Part shown: positions 48,472 through 60,151 of the stretch, piece by piece
Position numbering within the stretch: position 1 is the first letter of the stretch
How the letters are laid out: each line of letters begins with the position of its first letter
Origin: Symbiodinium natans
Lineage: Eukaryota > Sar > Dinophyceae > Suessiales > Symbiodiniaceae
Assembly: GCA_905221605.1 (NCBI GenBank)
Contig: CAJNDS010001057.1
Span: 564,528-628,527 of the forward strand
Length of the DNA stretch: 64,000 nt
Reading direction: 5' to 3'
Notes under the pieces: generated by a model
Databases searched by the model: none
The model's input: only the letters and a program-made list of their open reading frames with translations
Told to the model about the DNA's origin: nothing
Made by a program: the position numbers and the translations under genes

Positions 48472-51400
48472 CATTTGTGAAGGCGGACCTGGGGACCTGC
48501 CAAGCCCTGTCCTCTTGAAGAGTGAGAATGTTTTCTGCCTTTCCTGCCCAGGCGAGTACAATCTGCTCTACCAAGCAGTCAAAGGCCCATCGTTTCAGAC
48601 AACGTTTACCAGGCGAGGAGCGGCACGAGAGGATGTGCCTGAGGGTTCTGCGGATTCTGCGGATGCTGAGCCGTCGCAATCTGCAGATGCAAGCGAATCC
48701 CAACCGACAAAGGGTGCTCGCAGGCCTCGTGGGTCTGAGGTACCTGGATGCCTTGTAAGGTTAACTGGGTTCTCAGATGCTGAGAACGTGGTTTGCATTC
48801 GTCAGTATGTTGAGCATGCTGTGACTGTTGTACACTGTGACTTCATCCCGAACACTACAGTCGCCCATGTTAGGCTTCCGTCTCCAGGCGATTGTGTCAA
48901 GTTGTTGGAAGACATGAAGCTTACTGGTCGCTTGCTCGGCTGCCATAGGCCAACTGCAGAAGTCCTCAGTCCCGAAGAGGAGGAGAAATACTGGCAAGAT
49001 GCCTTGGCGCGAGACGACGAGCCGAAAATCAAGAAACGAGGCTTGGCACCGCAGGCATTTGTCAGGCGGGATCTCGACCGCAAAGTCTCGAGAATCAGAC
49101 GATGGCGTCCAAAGGCCGCTTCTGCCTCGCACAAGTTCAGAGCTGGCTTTACAGACACTGCGGGAAGCAATGCAGACTTTGTCCCTGCTGGGTTTGGCAA
49201 GTCGCGGCGAACTGAGAAGCCTCCAAAAGTTGTCCCACCAAGAGAATCAGGTGAACCTCCTTTGAAGGTTCGACGACAGGGGTCTCCTCGCAGGCCTCTT
49301 GTACCGCCTCCAAGCCCTTTCCAACTACCAGGCACTACTCGAACAAGGCCCCGACCCGCAAGGAGATCAGGATCCGTGCCCCCACCAAGTCCATGTATCC
49401 AGGAATTCCAGGACTCCCCAGAGTCTGATTCCCGCCCTGTGTCGCCAAGTTCTTCAAGACAAGTGACATCTCCACGATCAGAGCCTGGGAAAGCTGAGGG
49501 CGCCGTCAGTCCTGTTGCACAAATGCAGGAACCTCCGCAGGCCGATGACGTGGGTGACGTGTCGCACCCTGATGCAGACGCCATCCTAGATCTTCTTGAT
49601 GAGCTTGAAGGAGACTTGTAAGCTGCATCATCTGCACACCTCCAGGTATGCGAGACGTTCGTGGTTCGTGGCCTGAGCTACTCTCGAACACAGCTGAACT
49701 CACTTAGCAATTCCCCCCTTCTCAAAGAATCTCAAACGTGCAGAGGGACACGTGAAGTCCAATGTCTCACACGGCTTGGGAGCAGATGGGACGCGATGCG
49801 GGCAAAACATGCGATACGCAGGGACAGGTGAGCAATGCTTTGAGGCTTTGAGGCCGCATGTCAATTCATTACCTCCTTGTGTGGTCACAGTGGTGCCGTT
49901 CTTGAAGTTCTGAGCTGGCCTCGTCCTGGCCAGGATCTGATCGAGTGCGTCGGAAACAGTTCCAATCAGTTCCGCACTTGATCGCGCGCTTGGGTCAGTC
50001 CTTGCAGCTTGTGGTGTCGGGATGTGTCGGGTGATGGGTGATCCAACGCAAACCAATCTGTTTAGGGCGGGGTTTCAGGTGTCATGATCGGATCTCCTAC
50101 GAGCTACGAAAGTTCGGACTTGTTGGAACACAGTACTGTATCCGCGCAGACATGCCTGGTCTTCATGGATGGTCAGATTGGTCTACGTATGCAAGACACA
50201 TGGGTCCGATACATGAGTAACTTGGGAAGAATTCTTGCACCGCAAAAAGGTCGGTGAAAGTGGTACTTTACGGGCAGTATCGGGCAGTCCGTTTTCAGTA
50301 TTCTGGATGAGGAGTCAGAGGAGTCTGAACAGAGTTTGTTTTTTCTAAATGATGTGCTAAGTAGGTGCTCGACCGAGGTTTGTTGCGAACCTGTTCCGCA
50401 AGGACCCTAAATTTGCGGAAGCATTTTCCAAGGAGGAGGACATCCACTGCAAGAGGGTTGATGAGCCTTTGTGCAAGTTGAGCCTTTTTTCCAGTACCAA
50501 CGGCTTGAACGAATGGTTGCGCGGATATTTCTCGTTTCTACAAGATAACGTTCAGCAATGTCGTCCAGTTTGAAGTTCGACCTGCTGTGCGGGCGAGGCT
50601 TGAACGCTCCTCGAAGAAGATCTAAGAAGTTCATTGAGTTGCTATCATGTTCCAAGCCTGCTATCATGAGCCAAGACCTGCCCAGAACTGGGATAGCCCG
50701 AACTCGCCGTACAAGAACTGCCTTGTCATGCATCAAAGATACTTGGTCGTGCCGTGGCTTCGTGGCTCAGGTAGGCCCAGCTAGGCCCAGGTAGGCGTAG
50801 GTACGATATTCGCTCGGTTCCCACTAGGAGCAGGAGGAGCCTCCGACTGCGGCATGAACCGCATAGCGAACAAGATCACCAAGTCCTATTTGATGGATCC
50901 GTACTCCATGCTGATGCACTACAAGCGGGCTTTCAAACTTATGCGTCAGCTGAAAGCAAACAATGCCAAAGTGTTGATCCTCGGCAATAAGAACCAATTC
51001 GGTATCGACTGGAAAGGCCGCTTCGAAGGCATGGACTTTGACACTGGAGTTGTGGACGAGAAGGTCATCTCAGGTGCCCCGAAATATTATGATATGATCC
51101 TGTGTTGTGACCCTGTGCTTTACTGCAGATCGTTGCATCGGATCAATGTGCCAGTAATGATGTGTGCGACACCTCGGGAGATTGCAGAGCACCCAGAGAT
51201 CTTAAATGTAACAGACTATTTGCTTCCATCGCCAACAAGACGGCACGATGCGGCGCTGCGTGAGATGATCGCTGGAGAGGAAATCGGTGAAAGCACCGGA
51301 CGAAACATGCCTGAGTGATGAGTCGCACGGCAGACAGCAGAAATCGGAAGCACACGCCTCATAGTTTCACCTCCACCAGCAGCCGTGGCAAGAAAACCAG

Positions 51401-54400
51401 GTTGCAAGAGCAAAAAGATTTGGAGTAGGACTTAATGCGGGGGGGTGCCACCTAGAAGGACTTGTGTCCGGGCAGGACCAGCCAAAAGGTGGCAAGAAGA
51501 AGAAGTACACCGCTGCGCGCTCGGCCGACTCAGCCAAGGCTTTTGAGCAGCGACTCTTGTAGGCATCTGCGGGGGTGCTCAGTATGGAAGAGACGAGAAG
51601 TTGCGTTGTCACCCGCCAGTGTTGAAGGCAGCGCGCTTCGAAGCAAGATTGGCGCACAAGGAACCCTTCGCACGTCGAAGCAAAGCAAAACTGCAGAACA
51701 TTGCAGAACCCACAAACTGCATGCGGAACTTTCCACTTGAAAAACTCCGCACTGCCACCAGGGAAGGTCATGCTGTTGCTGCTCACTGTTGACCCCCCTT
51801 CCCGCACTAGAGGCCTTTTGCGTCATGTGCTAGCGTCAGACTCCTCAGGTTTCGTCCGAATTCAAGGAGCAGCTCTCGAGTCTGATGGTGCTTGCCTCAA
51901 AATGCGGGCAAAGGCCGAAGTATCTTGCGGCTGTGGTCACTTTAGGATGTGGTGGATCTGACGGAGCCCCACTTCATCCGATGCTCTTTGGCCTTTCCAC
52001 AGCCCAAGATGTCATGGAAGATAAAGACAGGTAAAGAAAGGCTGGGCTCCTTGAGGGACGCATTTTTGCTGCTCAGCGAGGCATCAAGCCCAACCCGCAG
52101 AACTTGCCAGACCTCTTTGACAGAAAGGCTATGCGGCCATTCGGAGTGATGGTTTTTCATGAACCCTGAATTCCATTGCGTCATGCAGATGGCTGTCAGG
52201 GTGTCACGGAGCAGCTGCGGTATGGCGGGGTGTTGCAAGTGGTCCAAGTCAGCTGGTAGCTCAACGATGGGAACATGCTTGCGGTCAGATTCTGTGATGC
52301 AAGGTAGGGAGGCAACACTATGCAATACCTCGACATGAGCACTCCAGAACTCTCCAAAGACAGAGAAGAGGGGACTGAGAGGGGACCCCCGGTCTTCGAA
52401 GCTCCACGCGACAAAGTGGTATTGTAGGCCAAAGCTTTAGGCCCTACAAAGCCTTTAGGCGTACGACGGTTAGAGCGATGAACCCCAAGCCTCAGCTATA
52501 GTTGCAAAATGAAGAGTATGAATTGCGGAGCTTGGCCTGCAGTCCAGCGTGAAGCGTCATTAGGACGAACAGAACGAACTTTGCTGTAGAAGCAGTGCGC
52601 TTGTCCGCGCTTCATCTCGACTGGCGGTTCGTAGCATTTTATGAAAGCGGATCTTAACAACTTGTCAACAGGACATCTCCGTTGGATGGAGCAACCTGTG
52701 CGCCCAAGCCATTCTGTCAGGATTGCTTGGATCTTCTGGGTGGACAGGGTGGGCGGGAAGTGACGACCAACACAAACCTGAGTGTGCACTACACCTGTGT
52801 CTAATCCAAGCAGTTGCTTGCAAAGATTATCAAACTTGATCGAGGCCGAGCAGGGTATCCTGTCCGAATCAACCACCAGGACTTGGAAAGGTCAAGGGGA
52901 GAGACAGAAGAGAAACGGACCTTGTGAGAACTAGGCAAATGATTCATGTTGTGTGCAGGAATGCTGGGATGACTACAAGGTCGTTGGCTCGCCAAAGGTT
53001 GTGTCGGAGCTTCGCCACTTGCAGGACATGTGAGGAAGTATCTGGAAGCAGCTGCAGTTCTGAATGCATGTAGACCCCACTTACCTGCAGACACTAGTTG
53101 CGACAAACAAACACTAAGCTTTGCATTTGCAGCATGTGAGTATTGCTGAGCTGGTGATCTCCCTGTGCAGGACCCCAAGATTCGAGCTGGGAGCTGAGCC
53201 CGACGCTAGTTCTGTTCTCTGGAGTTCCGCTGGAACTGGAGTTCCACTGCAGTTCCACTGGATGCAGAGGCCCAAAAGTTGTTGGAGCACCTTGATGCGG
53301 AGCTGAACATACCAAAGCCCAAGCTTGGCACTCAGAGCAGGGTGTTGAATAAAACTGGGTTCCTGCATTGTACTTTTCGAGGCATGGCCTGTCGTGGGCA
53401 GTGGGAAAGACACTCGTGTTCTTCAAGCTTCCAGCTTATGTGCCTTGATTGCATCTGGCCACTCGAACTGTCAAGCCCGATGCGACTTCTGACGAGACAG
53501 TTTGGATGGCAAATGTGAGACAAGGAGCGGGTGAAATTTGCTCGCCTGAACCTCAGACTTTTAAGTGGCACCAGTCTTCGGCAGCTTGCTCTGAATGTCC
53601 GCAGCCACAGCATACTCAGCGAAGACTTCGACACGGTCACAGAGTCACATTTCCAGAAAGCTGCATAGTAATGGCATAGCGTCTCGGGTTGGGGGTATCA
53701 AGATGTGCACGGCTGCTGGGTCTCATGCTCTAATGCAGAAGCTGCCGTTAGATGCTGTCTTCACAGGCAGTTCACATATTTCGATGGCTGGAGACGAAGG
53801 ACTTGAGTCTTCGCATCCCTTGTTGCAAGCGGCGCAGGAATTTCACGCCTTTTGGTTTCCTGATGAGCTGCAGCCAAACTCTGTGCAAAGTTTCTGGTTT
53901 GGGGCAAAGCGTCCTCGTGATCGCAAGCTATTTAAGCAGTTGTGCCAGAAGTTTTGTGAACCATTGCGCACTGCAGAGCAGCTCCATGAAATAGACCCTA
54001 GTTGGTTTCAACGGCTGGGCCCCGCTTCACAGCTACGCTTGGCCATTTTCCTTGACCAGCAATCGCGAAATCAACGTGCCACACTGGACAGAAACCAGGG
54101 CCAGCAAAGTGAAGAAGCAAGCAATGTTGAGAATCAGATAGTGCGCTGCTCGCGAATTGCACGCGAACTTGCGGATAGGCTCTTGCAAACAAGGATTTCT
54201 TGTGCAGATATAATGGGCGCGACTGGTGCGTCAAACGCGCAAATCTGCTTCCTGACGCTGGTCTTGAGGCATACACAAGAACTGGGTGCCGTGCGAGCTG
54301 CACAGCGCCTGCTTGACGAAATGCAAGAATCGGTTCCCGTCGTGGCTGCTTTTCGGCAGCGGAATTCGGAGATTCTTCTGAAAATGGAGTCTGAAGCCTA

Positions 54401-57400
54401 CGTTCGCGAGGCTTTAGAGAGGCATACTCCTCGGAAAGCATCATATGATGGTTCGGGACACAGTCCATTGCCTACAATTTGCTTGGACAGCGCATGTGTG
54501 AACTCCAGTGGTGCTCTATCTCCGAATTGCCTTTCATGGGCTAGCCACTCCGAGCGTTGGGATCAGCTGGCTTCGCATCCGCTGAGCCAAGAAATGTTGA
54601 GGGAATTAAGGAAGCGCTCGTTGATGACACCTGAGGCACATGTGCTGCTTTCGTACTCTGGCGGCGTGGACAGCACTGCCCACCTTTTGTTATTGCTCGC
54701 CCTGAGGCGGCGCTTTAAAATGCCTGGCTTATCGTGCCTGATGCTGTCGTACCCGAACCGACAGCCAGAGGAAGTAGAAGCGGAGCAGCTGTGGGCCACG
54801 TGGGTGTGCCATCAGCTTCAGGTTGATCTTTACATTTATGACGTGAATCTGGCGCGTCCTCATGCGGATGTCGCAAGCACGGCATGCGGCCTCTCTCGAG
54901 AGGATTATGAGCGATGGACAAAGGAAATTCGCTACAAAATGTACCGCTCCCTGCTCCCGACCACGGAAGGCTCAGCTGTAGTGCTGGGTCACCACCAAGA
55001 TGATGTGGACGAGAACCGCCTAGATCATCTCATGAAGGGGCATGTGCTTGGAGATGTCGAAGGAATGTGGGCATGGCGTCGGATCCATGACGTGCAGCTG
55101 TGCAGACCACTTCTTCACAAGCGAAAGGCTGACTTCCTCAGCTTGCTGCAAGAGTTCCCCACTCCTTTCTTCAGGGACTCAACTCCTCCATGGTCGGTAC
55201 GAGGGGCTACACGTTCAGCTCTGGACTCCCTGCAGCCTGACGTACGCGAAATCCTGGTATCGAGGCTGCAGAGCTTTGGTGAACTCAGCCTCGAAGTGGG
55301 GAGCATGTTAGACCGGGCTGTGGACTCCTGGACACAAGACCATGTCTGCGTCCTGAGTTTGCCCCGTGGTGCGCGGGGAATTGCGCTGAACCTGGATGCT
55401 CTATTTAGTTTGGAAGTGGGTCACGGCCTGGCAGAAGTAGAGTCGCTCATCTCGGAGATCAGGCAGCTTTGGAACCCGTTGCTTTCGTTGGGCGCTGAAA
55501 AGGAGACTGAGGTTTCGAAACAGACGCCGCTGTCGGCCATACCAGAGCACTCTTTCGATGTTCCGGCGCTTCTCTTTGAGCGAGGGTTCCTGGCCGCAGC
55601 TCAGGGTCAAGGCGACTTGGTGTCAAGGCGGCTTGGCCACTACCATTCTTCTGAGAGTATATCTGTCAACCGCAAAGCTGTTCACCACCTCTTTGCCAAT
55701 ATTCGCAACTGCATGAAGCCACACTTCAGTGGGGGGCTTTCACAAGAGTTCCTCGCCTGCAAGGACCTTACATCGAGCTGGTTCGTGTTGAGCAATTTTA
55801 GGGGGTTGAGGAACGTCATGCTCCTGCCGGTGCTGCTGCCTCTGCCGGCTGCTCTGCTGCCACCACTGCCGCTTGTGTGTAAAGTGTAAATGCACTCAGA
55901 ACATGACGGCTCCATGATTGCCAGATGGGATTCGATGGGATTCGGGGCATCACTTCCATGCCCTTGTATTGTAGTGTGAATCGGCAAGGCAAGAAATGTA
56001 GCCCCTGCAAGGTGCGGCAGGGAAGAGAACACAGCGGGGCTAAGAGCGTTGCCTTAAGAAGCTGTAGGCAACGTGCAGGCCCTACCAAAGCGAAACCAAC
56101 ACAGCTCTGTGAAGCAGGTTGGGCTACTTGCATGTCTCTGGTCCGCCGCAAGTACTCGTCTTGTACGACGTCACAGCGCACCCTGAAGTGGATTTCAAGA
56201 CCCTGCGACCAAACATGGTTCGAAGTGCGTCGACGGCATTCGGTGGCTTTGAAAAGGCTTCAGACACGCGACATGTCTGTGGAAATCAAGCAAGCAATAT
56301 TTGCTTGATCATTACTTGGTTGCAAGATAAACAAGGTCTAGAGCTTCTGATCAAGAGCACGACTCTGATTCAGGTGCTTGGCTTTTCTTGCCTGGCAAAG
56401 AGTGTTCTTCCGATGCAGCTCTGTGTCATGGGCAGGCTTCTTGGCGTGGCAAAGTTCGGAGGCGCATGTGGGTCTCTCAGACCAAAAACAGCTTCCCGAG
56501 GAGGTCTTGCTGCTTTATTGTAGTAGTGCGGCGCGATGCGATCTCGGTGCACTTGGTGCACTTGGTGAATCATCTTTCAGCTGAATCTCCTTCAGGTTTG
56601 TCGCCATTCGTCTGTTCACTCGTCATGCCTCGTCCTCAGAGCTAGGAAGCTGGATTCCCACGATTGCAGAGAAGCGGTGTCGTGGTCGGGGATGGTCGGG
56701 GTCAAGTTGGGCACAGGTGCAAGCCCTGCTGCGGTCCAAGCAGGCGCCCTTCTTCAGTGAGTCGGGCCCTGCAGCATTCTATTGTAACCCCGTTCTTTCG
56801 AAAGGCTCGTGCTGACCTTCAGAGAAGGAGGTGCCCTGGCCACCCACGGGTCGGGCAAAGCTGCGGGCAACAATGGGCCACAGCAACCTCCTCAGTCATG
56901 TCCGGTCATTTTGGCATATCCTGGCACAGGTCCGAGGACTGCGCTACAAAGCTGCAGGCCCATGCCAGAGCGAAACTGGCAGGGAGCCCAACCTCGGATG
57001 ATTGCATCCACAGGTGCTATGTAAGAACGTGCCTCTGCTTCGGGGCTTAGAATTGTGGGTCTGTGGGTGGCTCTGTTGAAGAGAGTCTCGATGAGTCATG
57101 GGATTCCTCAGTCTCGGAAGCCTGTCACGGCCTCCTGCCCAGGCTCGGACCCGATACCAAAATATCATGCGCAAGGCTGTGGACAAAGTGACCTAGGCCA
57201 TGCGCTGAGATTTGCTCGTCCTGATCAGGTGATCAAGATTCAGGCTGTCCGACGAGGGGTGATTGGGCGTCGATATGCTAAAGAGCACAAGCGCCACGTC
57301 AGCGCGGCCAGGTGGGCGTTCATCCGCTTGCGACATCAGTTGATTCGTTCCGGCACTCTACGAAAGTGTCGTGAAAGATGGAGCCTTGACAGGCTGCAAA

Positions 57401-60116
57401 GCTTGGTTCGCACACGGAAGGAACAGAGAATCTACGATGCCCTGAGGCCATTTCTTGAGAACATGCTTCGGGCATGTGAGCTGTGAGCTGTGTGAGAGGC
57501 AGTCAGTTGTGTTCGCTCAGCAGCTCCGCCCCAAGAGCTTTCTCCAGATACCGGTGACAGATGGGCAGTTCAGATATTGCAAGTGCGCGAAAGTTACGAG
57601 AGTAAGTCTCCCGCCACGTTCGGGTCCGTTGGGCTTCGGGATGCTGTGAGGCGCCTGCGCATGCGCAATGCGAAAGGGCAACTCAAGAAGTTGAAGCAAG
57701 AAGCGAAGGAGGCACACAGCCGGCTTCTGAGTTGAGCTTGTTCAGAGGGTTCATACGCCACGCCGAGGTCGGTGCCATGATGGCCAAGGCACAGAAGGCT
57801 CAAGAGCAGGCGGCATTGTGTGACTGCAGGAAGGCAAAAGTGGCCAGAGAAACGGATTGTTGAACTGCCTCGCGGCAGGCTTCTGAATTGCGGAAGCACA
57901 ACGAGGAGATGGAGGCCAGGCGATTGTGTAAACAAAGTTTGTGTGGAAGGGTTCGCATGTGGTGAGCAGGCACATCAGCTTCAGCTGCAGTCCGAGAACA
58001 AGACTCTCTCGAACAAAGTCAAGCACCTGGAGGACGCACATGGACACACCTGGGTTTGGTACTGGGTAATCTTTTGGTTTTCTCCAAAAACTCAAATGGA
58101 TGAAAAGAGGCTGCATGCCTCAACATTGGGTGTTGCAGGAGATGCTGCAGCAGATGCAACAACAGTTTGAGGAGCGCTGCTTTTGTTGCCCTTGTCACAA
58201 AGTTGTCCCGGGTCACTGATTCCTGGGCTTCCCGGCATGGGAGGTCATAGACCCACAGGCTCATAGACCATAGAGGTGTGTTTTTCGTGAGGAGACGGTC
58301 CAGGGGGGGGGGCCTCCATAATGAACTCAGACAACCGCACTCCCCTGCCGACTTGAGTTCCGCTTTTTCCTCTGTTTCCCTTTGCTCCCGTAGCGCCAGA
58401 GCAGGAGATGAAAATTCAGGCGGCCGAAGCTGCAAAGTTGGCTGTGGACGGCTCAGCGACAAAAACGAGACGATGGACTTATGCGTATGTCCGACGGGCG
58501 CCTTCCAGGATCTTTCATGTATCTTGAGAAGAAAACGAAAAGCGAGACCGTGTGTGGATAGGCTTCATCAGACGTGGTGACTCAGGCGGACCAGTCCAAG
58601 ACCGTTGTGGAGGCTGAGAAGATGGAGCCGGGCTGCCTGATTTTTGTTAGATCTGCCCATGATTCTGCCTGTGCGTGCCAGTGCGGCGAGTGCGGCGAGT
58701 GCGGCGCTTCCGCATGCCAGTGCCAGGGGCCTCAACAGCCAACTGAGCCAGAGGGACGAGGAACTGGCTGGGCTACGCAAAGAACTGCAGGACATGAAGG
58801 ACTGCCTGTCGTTTGAGAGCTGGAGCACGTAGCTGCATGCGGGTGCTGTGGGCGCGGTCAGGAGAATCATTCCAAGCAGCAGGAGTCTCTCAAAGCAGCG
58901 GAGGTAGGACTGTTGACTGTTTTGACATGCGTGGCCAGACACTGTCAGACTAGATCGCTGGCAAGGCCAACTACCAGCAACTGCTGCGAAGCACTGCCAT
59001 GCAGCCATGCTGCCACCATTCAGTTGCAACAGTTTGTGTAGCGAGGTTCGCATCTACCCAGTCATAAAAGTTACTCACTGTAAGCCCGGGTCCTCAAAGC
59101 CGCCGCAACGCCAACGTACACTGGCTCACCAACACTAGTAGGTTGCGAGTGTTGGAGGGGGGGTTTGCCTTCCGAGGGATCTGTGAAGAAACGCGGGCCA
59201 CGCGGCCGCATGTACCTGCGCGCGGTTCACAGGGACTTTGCCCACTTTATCCACTTTGCTTAGTACTCGTATCTGCTTCGATGTCTAGCATGAGGATATG
59301 TGAGCACGACATACAGACGTGCTGACTTACACACGTGAGAATACTTGCCAAAAGCGGTGGAGAAATGCGGGGCGAGAAGCCGGGAGAGATGGCGCTCAGG
59401 CATGGTCCATGATGATCCATCACGGTCCTGCTTCGGCTGGGCTTTAATCTTCTCTCGTCCCCATCATCAACTTGCAGAATGATGTCTGTGTAGCCAGGGT
59501 TGCAGATGTATCGGTCGCAGTGGGCCATTGAAATTACCATTAATTTGCTATGCTGCTGGGTGGGGAGTTTGGTGGCAGTGGAGTGATACGCGGGGTCCAG
59601 ACCGCGTTCGCCGAGTCTTTTGGCAGGAAGTGTGCAGAGTCGGCAGGGACAGTAGTAAGAGCACTGACAAAATCCGACAAATCTGTCAACCCATTGTTTA
59701 TGCACCTTTGCAAATCTGTCTACATTTGCCACTCTCGGACCGGTGGCTGCGTTGCAATGCCTGCCCTGCTTTTAGATCAACAGCCAGAAGAGAGATGCTG
59801 AAATGAAGCGAGTATCGATGTTGTCTTGAAGATCAGGATCTTGAGGTATGTGCAGCATGAGTGTTGTTTGCCGAAGGTAGAGTTGCACTGGCAGATTGTC
59901 CACTTCAGTGTGTGCGTCTCGTGCATCTCTCGCACCTTTTCCCCGAGAGCTGTGATACTCGTACCTATACAGGTCGTTGAGCATGCAGTGATTTAAGGGG
60001 TTCTGGCCTTGAGCGCTTGTTTACTTCGGCATTGCAGCAATGATCTTTCGAATTGCCCGCGTTTACTTGTGTGAGTGTGTGTGGGTGTGTGTGTTTTTTT
60101 TTTTTGTTTTTGTGTG

Positions 60117-60151
<35 letters not shown>

